A stretch of 25,626 nt of DNA from an uncultured Bacteroidales bacterium (GTDB lineage Bacteria > Bacteroidota > Bacteroidia > Bacteroidales > Paludibacteraceae): the NCBI GenBank assembly GCA_934728255.1, contig CAKVEC010000017.1, positions 1-25,626 of the forward strand. Direction: 5' to 3'. The notes beneath the pieces were generated by a model. The model was not told the origin of the DNA, ran no database searches, and worked only from the letters and a program-made list of their open reading frames with translations. Below are positions 15,402 to 23,153 of this stretch, in pieces. A program made the translations under genes and the position numbers. The first letter of the stretch is position 1. The number at the start of each line of letters is the position of its first letter.

Positions 15402-15433
15402 CAAAGTTACGCAAAATATATGAGATACGCAAC
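15402..15433 (-). promoter_or_regulatory. Bacteroidota-type promoter for dacB
   Basis: Read on the minus strand, GTTG (15433-15430) is followed after 20 bases by TAACTTTG (15409-15402), which fits the Bacteroidota consensus TTTG-N19-21-TAnnTTTG with one mismatch in the -33 box. Transcription would start near 15395-15397, only about 10-12 bases before the dacB ATG, giving a very short leader. Confidence 0.65.
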
Positions 15434-15550
15434 CCCGCCCGCTTTTTCACTCCGCAAAGAACTGCCCCACTCTCCGTAACAACCATATCAGGGCACCTGT
15501 ATGCAGAAAATATACATAATATGCAATCCACATACCTCTATATACCGATT

Positions 15551-15583
15551 ACGTAGAAAAGACGTAGAAAGGACGTAGAAAGA
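15551..15583 (+). repeat. Three 11-bp tandem units in the divergent promoter region
   Basis: ACGTAGAAAAG, ACGTAGAAAGG and ACGTAGAAAGA stand in tandem (15551-15583) in the 376-base region between the divergent dacB and eptA-like genes. They lie about 85 bases upstream of the right-hand promoter. Apart from these units and the two promoters, the region has repeated TTTTTTATGCAC words (near 15613 and 15635) and no gene. Confidence 0.8.
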
Positions 15584-15668
15584 ATTGGAGTTTGAGCGGT
15601 GCATAAGCCGTCTTTTTTATGCACTATATTCATTTTTTATGCACTTCTGGTATGGACATTCCTAACGA

Positions 15669-15700
15669 TTTGCATAATTCACAGAAAAGCAGTAACTTTG
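15669..15700 (+). promoter_or_regulatory. Bacteroidota-type promoter for the eptA-like operon
   Basis: TTTG (15669-15672), 20 bases, then TAACTTTG (15693-15700): an exact match to TTTG-N-TAnnTTTG, the housekeeping sigma consensus of Bacteroidota. The expected start near 15707 gives a leader of about 55 bases before the TTG start codon at 15762. Confidence 0.8.
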
Positions 15701-15761
15701 CGCAATTTTTGCCGTCTTCACGATGTAGGCGGCTTTACTCCCGATAAAAAACGTATCCGCT

Positions 15762-17519
15762 TTGAAAAAATCAGAGATAATCACTTTCATTTGCCTCTCG
15801 CTCTTTCTGCTGCTGCCATCGCTGATGGGCGTATGTATGGCGCATGATTTGCTCACTATCGGGCAACGGTGTATCTATCTTATCACCGCCCTGCTGCTGT
15901 ACGCACTCGGATTATGCCTGTTCCGCCGCCGGACTTTCTTCTATGTAGCATCACTATCGTTCCTGTTCTCGGCGATAGAGATAGTGCACCTCATCATCAA
16001 CCATGCCACCACCTCGCTGCTGTTCGTCTTCACCGTCATCAAGTCCGAACCGCGCGAACTGAAGGAACTATGCAGCACCTACTGGTTTGTCGCCCTCATT
16101 TTCTTTGCGTTCTGGGGTGCGTACTTCTATCTCAACCACCGCTTTATCTCCCGTGAATTTATTGCCCCACGCAAATGGCGAATGATTGCTATTGGCATTA
16201 TTATTGCATTCTTCGCAACCGATATGGTTGCTCTCAAACTGCGGCCGAAGTTGCGAAACGAGTTTAGCGTACGCGATATTGACCTCCGTACCGCCGCTTG
16301 GGTTGGCTCGGAGAAAGTATGCCCTATCAATATCCTCCTGGCATGTTACCACCTGTCCGCTATGGCGTACGACATACAGCAGCAGAACGAGTTGCTCGAC
16401 GATTTCTGTTTTGGCATACCCCGCATGCAAGACAACGACTCCACAATCGTGGTATTCCTCATCGGCGAGACTTCCCGCTACGACCACTGGTCTGTCAATG
16501 GTTACCCGCGCAAGACATCCCCGCACTTGGCAGCACGAGTAAAGCAACTTGTCTCGTTCGATAGTTGCTACTCCATTGCCAACCTCACTACGGTCTCGGT
16601 GCCGTTTATGCTCTCGCGTGCCACACCGCAAGACCAACAACTCTATCTGCACGAGAAATCGGTGGTGGACGCTTTCCAAGAGGCGGGTTACGAGACGGCG
16701 TGGATAGCCGATCAGAGTTTCAACAACCATTTCCTCCACCGTATATCCTCCCATTGCGACTACACCGCTTATATTCCGCCTTCGCAAGCCCCTGTCTTTG
16801 TGGACACAGTGCTACTGGCACCATTGCGGGAGGTGCTCGCCACCGGCAACCAACGGCAGATGATTGTGCTCCACTCGCTGGGCTGCCATTTCAAGTATTC
16901 GGAGCGTTACCCCGATGATTTCCAACTCTTCACACCCGATATGAAAGGTATGAGCGTGCGCGATATGCTCACCAATGTGGACATCAATGACAACGGAAAC
17001 GTCTCGTGGCACAGCCTCCGCCCGGAGAACATAGCCGCTTTCCGCAATATGAAAGCCATACTCATCAATTCCTACGACAACGCCATCCATTTCACCGACT
17101 ATTTTATCGACCGCGTTCTCTGCGAACTGGAGCAGACCGGGCGTTCCGTAGTGCTGGTCTATGTGGGAGACCATGGCGAGAACCTGCTTGATGATGAGCG
17201 CAATATGTTTCTGCACGGCACCTTCTCGGGTTCGTACTACGAATACCATGTACCGCTGTTCGTCTGGACATCGGAGGCTTACCGCCGCCGGCACCCGGAT
17301 CGCGTAGCCGCCATACAGGCGAACCGCACCAAGAAACTGTCCACTATGTACCTATTCCACAGCCTGCTCGACCTGGGCAATGTACCGCTGTCCACCCTCG
17401 ACACCACCCGCTGTATCGACCGACCGTCTATGCAAGCCGCCTCTGTCGTCTATGGCTTGGACGCCAACATGCACCCCTATCCCATCCCCACACGCCCCGA
17501 ACAGGAAAGTCTCCGTTAA
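15762..17519 (+). CDS. Phosphoethanolamine transferase, EptA/CptA-like
   Basis: This inner-membrane enzyme probably moves phosphoethanolamine onto lipid A or LPS core. The 585-aa product has about five membrane helices in residues 5-160 (EptA N-terminal type) and a periplasmic alkaline-phosphatase-fold domain from about 225. The zinc ligand is Glu236 in LIGETSRYDHWSVNGYPRKTSP. The nucleophile is Thr276 or Thr277 in NLTTVSVPFMLSR. HSLGCHFKYSERYP lies near 371-384, VGDHGEN supplies Asp470-His471, and His485 is in FLHGT. The start is a TTG: an in-frame stop lies at 15726-15728, no ATG precedes it, and the first ATG in frame would cut off the first helix. The DUF5686-type gene follows after 16 bases. 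The exact acceptor cannot be told from sequence, but such genes can affect polymyxin tolerance. Confidence 0.9.
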   Translation: MKKSEIITFICLSLFLLLPSLMGVCMAHDLLTIGQRCIYLITALLLYALGLCLFRRRTFFYVASLSFLFSAIEIVHLIINHATTSLLFVFTVIKSEPRELKELCSTYWFVALIFFAFWGAYFYLNHRFISREFIAPRKWRMIAIGIIIAFFATDMVALKLRPKLRNEFSVRDIDLRTAAWVGSEKVCPINILLACYHLSAMAYDIQQQNELLDDFCFGIPRMQDNDSTIVVFLIGETSRYDHWSVNGYPRKTSPHLAARVKQLVSFDSCYSIANLTTVSVPFMLSRATPQDQQLYLHEKSVVDAFQEAGYETAWIADQSFNNHFLHRISSHCDYTAYIPPSQAPVFVDTVLLAPLREVLATGNQRQMIVLHSLGCHFKYSERYPDDFQLFTPDMKGMSVRDMLTNVDINDNGNVSWHSLRPENIAAFRNMKAILINSYDNAIHFTDYFIDRVLCELEQTGRSVVLVYVGDHGENLLDDERNMFLHGTFSGSYYEYHVPLFVWTSEAYRRRHPDRVAAIQANRTKKLSTMYLFHSLLDLGNVPLSTLDTTRCIDRPSMQAASVVYGLDANMHPYPIPTRPEQESLR

Positions 17520-17531
17520 TTACCGTTAATT
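17513..17531 (+). repeat. CCGTTAATTA duplication across a stop codon
   Basis: CCGTTAATTA (17513-17522) is followed by CCGTTAATT (17523-17531). The first unit contains the stop codon of the transferase gene, and the second provides the in-frame TAA just upstream of the next TTG start. Confidence 0.75.
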
Positions 17532-17535
17532 CCTT

Positions 17536-20364
17536 TTGAAACGATTTTTATATAGTATATTACTGATATTGCTCACTACGATGAGCGTATGGGCGACACA
17601 GACCACCAAAGTAACGGGGTCGGTGGTGGATGTGAACACCGGCGAGACACTGCCTTTTGTGCAGATACTCTTCGATGGCACTTCTATTGGTACAACCTCC
17701 GACCTCGACGGGTTATTCACTATAGAAAACGACCTGAATAAGACCACGCTCAGTTTCCGCATGGTCGGCTACAAGACCAAGACACTCACCGTCAAAGCAG
17801 GTAAGACCAACGAACTGTTTGTTCCTATGGAACCGGAGGTGTACGCCCTGCAAGACGTGGTCGTCAAACCGCAGAAGAAACGGGAGCACTACCGCCGCAA
17901 GGGCAACCCCGCCGTGGAACTGATAAAAAACGTCATCGCCAACAAGGACAAGAACCGTGTGGGACGGTCGGCATCGTACAAAGTGGAGTCGTATGAGAAA
18001 CTCGTGATGGCATTGGAGCCTTTCGACTACAACCTCGACAAGAACAATTTCCGGCGCAAGTTCCGGTTCCTCGAGAACTACCTCGATACGATGCAACTCG
18101 AAGATGGTGTACTCGTCATCGACAGCGGGCGAGTGGCGATAGACAGCATCAGTATCGGGCAGGACAGCACCCTCGTGCGTGTGGACAGCACGGTCATCAC
18201 CCGCAACCAAGCCATCGAGCAGGCCAACCAAACAACTATCCTCACGATGTCGCTCCGCGAAACGGTGGCGGACGAATACATGCAGGTATCCCCCCGCAAA
18301 GAACGCAAAGTCGTAAAAGCCAAACGCTGGGAGGGACTTGACCAACTGATAGACAACGGCGGTATATCTGCCAACCTGCAGGCAATGTTCCAACCGATGA
18401 ACATCTTTGCCGACAACATCAACCTGATGCTCAACCGTTTTGTCAGCCCGCTGTCGTCCTCTTTGGCGGTCAGTTTCTACCACTACTACATTATGGATAC
18501 TATAATGGTGGACGGAACGCAATGCGTTGATCTGGCGTTTGTGCCGGTCAACAGCGAGAGTTTCGGCTTTACAGGGCACCTCTATATCGTAGCCGACTCC
18601 ACCTACGCCCTCAAGCGCTACAAGATCAACGTTCCTCCGCATATCAACCTCAACTGGCTCAGCCATATGAGTATATCGGAGACCTTCTATCAATTAGACA
18701 ACGGTCTGTGGGCTTCCGAGGAAGTGAATACACACGTGCGGTTTGCTATTCGCAAAAAATCGAAACACAACATCTATGCACGGCAGACGCGGCATTTCAG
18801 CAACTACCAACTCGGCACGCAGGTACCCGACAGCCTGTTCTATATGGCGGGGGCGGAGGTTGTATTGCCTGATGCGGACAAGGTTCCGCTTGCCGTATGG
18901 GACACGCTTCGTCCGATGGCACTGACGGGCAAAGAGACGGTAGTGGACAGCCTGCAAACCGAACTGATGCGCGTACCGGTCTTCCGGGCGGTGGTGAATA
19001 CGGTGCAGGACCTGATACAGGAGTTTATTCCCACCACCAAAGAACGCGGCAAGAGCAAGTGGGACTTCGGACCTATCTTTAACACCGTCAGTTACAACGA
19101 GCAAGAGGGTGCCCGTCTGCGTATCGGCGGTATGACAACAGCCAACCTCAACCGTCGGTGGTTCACCAGCGAATATGTGGCATATGGCTTCAACGACCAC
19201 CGTGTCAAAGGCGGCATCACCGTGCTACATTCGTTCCACGACAAGCAATACCACCCCTATGAGTCATTGCGGCACAACCTGTCCTTCACCGCAAGTTACG
19301 ACTTGGAGGAACTCGGGCAGACCTATCGTGTACTCGACCGCGACCATATATTCATGTCCATCAAGTTCAACTACGAACCCAAGCCCATGCAGTATGTGGC
19401 AAAACTGCGTCTGAAATACGAGAAAGAATGGGCAAACCAGTTGTCCGTGGTTACGTGGTTCGACTTTATGAACAATCAGCCCAACGGCTCTACATGGGTA
19501 CAACGCCCATTTAATCCGCTGCCATACCCCGACCACGCGTTGCGCCTGCGCTATATCAAGCACAATACGGACGGCACCACGTTTGAGCGACCGTTCTACC
19601 ACGATGCACAGTGGACGCTCCAGTTGCGCTATTCGCCGGGGGGATTTATCTACAACGACCGGCAGGGAATTGAATCGCCATTCAACCTGTGGAAAGACGC
19701 TCCTGTATTCCGACTAACCAACGAAATGGGATATATCTTGGAGGACAAGTACTTCTACAACCGTCTGCAACTGACTGCAGAGAGCCGCTTTTGGCTGTCT
19801 GCTTTCGGACACTTGGACATAAGTGCGGATATAGGCTATATCGCCACAGACAAAAGTGTGCCGTTCACCAAACTGTTTGCGCCGATGTCCAACCAGAGCA
19901 TTTTGCTCGACCCGAAGGCGTTTAACCTGATGCAACCGATGGAGTTTCTCTACGACCGCTATGCCTCGCTGCACGTTACTTATTATATGAAGGGCTGGCT
20001 CTTCAACCGCATACCGGGGCTCAAATTACTGAAACTGCGCGAGGTAGCATCGTTCCATATACTCGCCGGATACCTCGGCGACCGCAACAACCCAATGAAG
20101 ACCGACGGTCTGTACGAATTTCCCAACTCGTACACCGTAGATGCCCACGTGATACCCGCCCGAACCGATTTTAGCGACGGCAAGCATGCCTATATGCCGT
20201 ATATGGAGATGACGGTAGGTATTGAGAACATCTTCAAACTCATCCGCATCGACTACGTCCGCCGTCTGACACATCTCAACGCCACTACTGCAGATGGTAC
20301 TCCCGTCCGTCTCGGACCTTGGCAGCGCAATGGTATCCGTATCACGCTGCGTGTAGCGATGTAG
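17536..20364 (+). CDS. DUF5686-type outer-membrane protein with carboxypeptidase-regulatory-like domain
   Basis: This is a 942-aa exported protein. A signal peptide (KRFLYSILLILLTTMSVWA) is followed by a CarboxypepD_reg-like domain at about 23-105 (VTGSVVDVNTGETLPFVQILFDGTSIGTTSDLDGLFTI). Then comes the family region KGNPAVELIKNVIANKDKN and a long C-terminal part rich in alternating strands, likely a beta-barrel, ending GIRITLRVAM. Bacteroidota have several such proteins, with unknown roles in the outer membrane. The start codon is TTG at 17536: an in-frame TAA lies at 17527-17529, and the next ATG (17581) would remove the signal peptide. It follows the transferase gene by 16 bases, so they form one operon ended by the terminator at 20423-20462. 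Confidence 0.85.
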   Translation: MKRFLYSILLILLTTMSVWATQTTKVTGSVVDVNTGETLPFVQILFDGTSIGTTSDLDGLFTIENDLNKTTLSFRMVGYKTKTLTVKAGKTNELFVPMEPEVYALQDVVVKPQKKREHYRRKGNPAVELIKNVIANKDKNRVGRSASYKVESYEKLVMALEPFDYNLDKNNFRRKFRFLENYLDTMQLEDGVLVIDSGRVAIDSISIGQDSTLVRVDSTVITRNQAIEQANQTTILTMSLRETVADEYMQVSPRKERKVVKAKRWEGLDQLIDNGGISANLQAMFQPMNIFADNINLMLNRFVSPLSSSLAVSFYHYYIMDTIMVDGTQCVDLAFVPVNSESFGFTGHLYIVADSTYALKRYKINVPPHINLNWLSHMSISETFYQLDNGLWASEEVNTHVRFAIRKKSKHNIYARQTRHFSNYQLGTQVPDSLFYMAGAEVVLPDADKVPLAVWDTLRPMALTGKETVVDSLQTELMRVPVFRAVVNTVQDLIQEFIPTTKERGKSKWDFGPIFNTVSYNEQEGARLRIGGMTTANLNRRWFTSEYVAYGFNDHRVKGGITVLHSFHDKQYHPYESLRHNLSFTASYDLEELGQTYRVLDRDHIFMSIKFNYEPKPMQYVAKLRLKYEKEWANQLSVVTWFDFMNNQPNGSTWVQRPFNPLPYPDHALRLRYIKHNTDGTTFERPFYHDAQWTLQLRYSPGGFIYNDRQGIESPFNLWKDAPVFRLTNEMGYILEDKYFYNRLQLTAESRFWLSAFGHLDISADIGYIATDKSVPFTKLFAPMSNQSILLDPKAFNLMQPMEFLYDRYASLHVTYYMKGWLFNRIPGLKLLKLREVASFHILAGYLGDRNNPMKTDGLYEFPNSYTVDAHVIPARTDFSDGKHAYMPYMEMTVGIENIFKLIRIDYVRRLTHLNATTADGTPVRLGPWQRNGIRITLRVAM

Positions 20365-20422
20365 TGGGTTTGTCTCCTCTCTACACATAGAGAACTGCTG
20401 TTCTCTTGATTATATTCCAATA

Positions 20423-20462
20423 AAAAACCTCCTGCCCGATTTTTGGGGGGCAGGAGGTTTTT
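20423..20462. terminator. Bidirectional intrinsic terminator
   Basis: CCTCCTGCCC (20428-20437) pairs perfectly with GGGCAGGAGG (20448-20457) over a 10-base loop. Five A before and five T after the stem extend the pairing and give a T-tract in both directions. It sits between the convergent DUF5686-type and Ig-like protein genes. Confidence 0.9.
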
Positions 20463-20470
20463 ATTAGGAG

Positions 20471-20502
20471 TAATGCGCTAATTGCGGATTACGCAATGCA
20501 TT
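20471..20502. repeat. ATTnnGC-type cluster next to the terminator
   Basis: TAATGCGC, TAATTGCGG, ATTACGC and AATGCATTG follow each other right after the terminator and end at the stop of the minus-strand gene. Composition and placement match the cluster at 10642-10662. Confidence 0.55.
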
Positions 20503-20504
20503 GT

Positions 20505-22073
20505 TTAGAGTTTTGCACCCTGTGCATTGTAGAGGACGCCGTCTTTCTCTATAACGAGAACGCCGTTGATAATGCGCTTGGTGGCTTTAGGAGCCACAGC
20601 GGTTGCATCAAGAGCAGAACCGGGACCTACCAATACAGCGTGTTCGCACTCTGCAGTAGCGGGTACTTTTACGTTTTGTACCATCCAACGACCATCCCAA
20701 GCAACAGTGCTCCAAAGAATTTCGAGTGTGATATTGCCATCTGCGTCAGCAGCAGGAGTATCAAACTCAGCAGCCATTGCCTTTTCGCCACCTTCAGCAA
20801 CATCTCCACCTGCGGTAGCCAAACCGGTTACTTGCAGATAGTCGAACATCGCGCTGTTCTTTGCTTCATCCTGGTCAATACGAACGATGGTCTTTCCGTT
20901 CTTCGAACCGATAGAAAGCAGTACATACGAATTAGGATCTGCATTCTCTGCAAAGAAATGTCCAACCTCGGTTTGGCAATACGGCGAAACAGCAGGTTGA
21001 GGATCCACCGGCTCTGCAATAACAGCAATCGTTGCCGCACCTTTCCCCACAGTCTCAATAGTACCATTATAACTTGTTATATCACCAATAACCTCTACAT
21101 AATCACCAACTTCCGCAACGGTTTTGCCATCTAATGGTGCCACTTGGAAAGCCTCAAAAACATCATCCCCCTCTTTTGTATCTGATAACCACGCAGAATA
21201 GTTACCATATTTCTCCATATCAGTTGCAGGTGTACCAACTAATTTAGTAACATATCCACGAACCACATACTTTCCATTAGCCAATACATCATTGTTTGCC
21301 AGATCCTTTGCCATTTCAACAGCCTCAGAGCAAGTCAAAATAGTAGCAGCCTTAACCGTAATATTGCAAGTTGCGGTAAGTTCACCTGCTGTAGCAGTAA
21401 TAGTAGTCGTCCCTACACCAACAGCAGAAACAACACCATTACTTGAAATGGTTGCGACATTCTCGGCAGAAGATGTCCAGGCTACTGCCGTTGTTGCCTC
21501 TGCAGGTGTCAGAGTTGCCACTAATTTTGCAGATTTATATTGCTCCAACTCCAATGCAGTTTGATCCAATACAATATTTGTAGCAGGAACCTCTGTTGCT
21601 GCTACCGCATTTACACCCAAAACTACAAAACGTTTAGGACAAGACAAAGTCAATGTAGTCTCAGCCGTAACACCCTTCAAAGACACATTAAAATAATATT
21701 CATTTTTCATATCTCCGGAAATTGTGAATGGAGGATTACCAGATATACCTGCATTATCTGCCAAAGTCAATGTTGCAGGTGTACACGTTGCCCCCTCTAT
21801 GGTGACAGCACTTCCCGCAGCACCCTTCCATGCAATAGCATGAATGTGCAAATTTGTTTGATTGGCAGGAACCGTAATTTTGATCGTACCTGCTGCTTTA
21901 GAAGTACCAGCTTTTATACCATCGAAAGTATTGTCTCCGATTTTAATTTTAGCAGCAGAGGCATTAGTTCCCGCACTCATAGTTACATTACTCGTGTAAG
22001 TAGTTGAGTAATCTGCTGCGAAGGACAATGTAGTTGCCAATAGTGCAGCAAATAAAATGGATAATTTTTTCAT
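20505..22073 (-). CDS. Secreted Ig-like/OB-fold protein with short C-terminal sorting-like tail
   Basis: This is a 522-aa protein with a signal peptide (MKKLSILFAALLATTLSFA). The N-terminal part, about 20-155, is of unknown beta type. A bacterial Ig-like (BIG2) domain follows at about 163-248 (VPATNIVLDQTALELEQYKSAKLVATLTP...TTTITATAGELTATCNITV). Next is an OB-fold-like region at about 255-345 (GKYVVRGYVTKLVG, VGDYVEVIGDITSYNGTIETVG), then an unassigned domain beginning YCQTEVGHFFAENADPNSYVLLS. The last 25 residues, KRIINGVLVIEKDGVLYNAQGAKL, resemble the tail on many Bacteroidales exported proteins linked to type IX secretion, but lack the usual final strand. Its function is not known. One line counted by hand (21541-21600) is 42% GC, against 58% in a SusD line (24541-24600). 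Confidence 0.8.
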   Translation of the reverse strand: MKKLSILFAALLATTLSFAADYSTTYTSNVTMSAGTNASAAKIKIGDNTFDGIKAGTSKAAGTIKITVPANQTNLHIHAIAWKGAAGSAVTIEGATCTPATLTLADNAGISGNPPFTISGDMKNEYYFNVSLKGVTAETTLTLSCPKRFVVLGVNAVAATEVPATNIVLDQTALELEQYKSAKLVATLTPAEATTAVAWTSSAENVATISSNGVVSAVGVGTTTITATAGELTATCNITVKAATILTCSEAVEMAKDLANNDVLANGKYVVRGYVTKLVGTPATDMEKYGNYSAWLSDTKEGDDVFEAFQVAPLDGKTVAEVGDYVEVIGDITSYNGTIETVGKGAATIAVIAEPVDPQPAVSPYCQTEVGHFFAENADPNSYVLLSIGSKNGKTIVRIDQDEAKNSAMFDYLQVTGLATAGGDVAEGGEKAMAAEFDTPAADADGNITLEILWSTVAWDGRWMVQNVKVPATAECEHAVLVGPGSALDATAVAPKATKRIINGVLVIEKDGVLYNAQGAKL

Positions 22074-22129
22074 AATAAAATGAATTTAATAGTTAGTATA
22101 AATATTATTTTGTGGTTCGTGTTTTGTAG

Positions 22130-22157
22130 AACGTTAATTATCGTGTAATCAGGCGTT
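22130..22157 (+). repeat. Dispersed hairpin repeat, copy C
   Basis: AACGTTAATTA (22130-22140), loop TCGTG, TAATCAGGCGTT (22146-22157): the left arm and loop are identical to copy B. The right arm has changed, leaving one G-T wobble and one A-C mismatch. The tail shared by copies A and B is missing. The right end covers the stop codon (22156-22158) of the Bro-N/DinD-like gene. Confidence 0.75.
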
Positions 22158-23019
22158 AATTGTTTATGGCTGCGGTATCCGAGAGTTGTGGCGGTTCATC
22201 GGTAGGCGGCAGATAGTCTGCGGCTTTGACTGACGATATAACCGAATGTCCTGTTTGTGCCTCAATGCGCCGGCGCGCTTCACCCGCTATCTGCCCGCCA
22301 CGGTGGGCGATATTTGCACTTGCCACATATCCTTGCGGGTTCTCGGTGCGGGAAATTTCCACCGTAGTTGCCTCTGCCAACATGTTGAGTGCCAACTCCA
22401 TAGTGGTCATATTATCCCGCAGGTTCTCTTTCTTCAGCCCCTTGTAGTCCTTGTATTGGCGGGTAGTCTTGCCGCTCCACGCCTTGGTGATAATATCCGT
22501 AAGCGATGCATATTGCTGCCCCTCTTTCACTCCCGCCCGTTGCCATTCGTCGGTCAGTTCTTTGCGGGCGCGTATGGTTTGTACACGCTGGTTTATCCAT
22601 CGGTCGGAGTAGCCCAAGCGGTGATAGTCAGCAATAGCCTGTTGGATTGAGCGTTCAGGATCTTGCATCTGGTCAAGCCGCTCGGCTGCCACCTGCGCCA
22701 TCCATTGCTTGAACGGCTCTGCCTTGGGAGACGGAACAGACTGGATAAGACGGAATAGTTGCTCGGTATCAGCCACATCGGTCTTGTAAAACTTTCCGTC
22801 TGCTGATTGTAATTTCAGTTGGTTACAATTTGTAACCAACTCACTACCTTCTTTCTTTAGCCTGTTTTTCAGAACTTTCCAATAATTGCGAGCATCCGCA
22901 CTGTCCGTCAGCACTTGGATAACATCCACAATGGAGAAATACCATTTCTCCTGCTCGCTGTCCCATACGGTGCGGACTTTGCGGTCTTCAAAGAGTTGTA
23001 TTTGCTGTTCGTGGCTCAT
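22156..23019 (-). CDS. Bro-N/DinD-like protein
   Basis: This is a 287-aa protein. Residues about 1-125 (IQLFEDRKVRTVWDSEQEKWYFSIVDVIQVLT...FKQWMAQVAAERLD) look like a Bro-N domain, found in phage antirepressors and BRO proteins and thought to bind DNA. The C-terminal half (GVKEGQQYASLTDIITKAWSG, LKKENLRDNMTTMELALNMLAEATTVEI, GGQIAGEARRRIEAQTGHSVIS) resembles E. coli DinD, a DNA-damage-induced protein reported to inhibit RecA filaments. The ATG at 23019 is chosen over the longer frame to 23100 because the promoter lies at 23038-23069. It has its own promoter just after the SusD terminator, so it is a single-gene unit. No SOS box was found by eye. Function is inferred from the family only. Confidence 0.8.
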   Translation of the reverse strand: MSHEQQIQLFEDRKVRTVWDSEQEKWYFSIVDVIQVLTDSADARNYWKVLKNRLKKEGSELVTNCNQLKLQSADGKFYKTDVADTEQLFRLIQSVPSPKAEPFKQWMAQVAAERLDQMQDPERSIQQAIADYHRLGYSDRWINQRVQTIRARKELTDEWQRAGVKEGQQYASLTDIITKAWSGKTTRQYKDYKGLKKENLRDNMTTMELALNMLAEATTVEISRTENPQGYVASANIAHRGGQIAGEARRRIEAQTGHSVISSVKAADYLPPTDEPPQLSDTAAINN

Positions 23020-23037
23020 GGCATCTTTTATCGTTTG

Positions 23038-23069
23038 CAAAATTACGACTAATATCTGACACTTGCAAA
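23038..23069 (-). promoter_or_regulatory. Bacteroidota-type promoter for the Bro-N/DinD-like gene
   Basis: On the minus strand TTTG (23069-23066), 20 bases, TAATTTTG (23045-23038): an exact match to TTTG-N-TAnnTTTG with the same 20-base spacer as the other two promoters in the window. Transcription should start near 23031, about 12 bases before the ATG. Confidence 0.8.
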
Positions 23070-23103
23070 TTAAACATAAAAATTCACAGAAAAATAACAT
23101 TAC

Positions 23104-23132
23104 AAAAAAACAGCAGCCGAATACGGCTGCTG
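23104..23132 (-). terminator. Intrinsic terminator after the SusD-like gene
   Basis: CAGCAGCCG (23124-23132 read on the minus strand) pairs with CGGCTGCTG (23111-23119) over a 4-base loop, followed on the minus strand by seven T (23110-23104). It stands 22 bases after the SusD-like stop and isolates that gene from the Bro-N/DinD-like gene. Confidence 0.9.
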
Positions 23133-23153
23133 CGGAGACATATCTTTTTTACC

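Noticed and set aside
17713..18693. A 326-codon minus-strand frame inside the DUF5686-type gene
   Set aside because: The + strand protein has a signal peptide and a clear carboxypeptidase-regulatory-like domain. The antisense frame has none.
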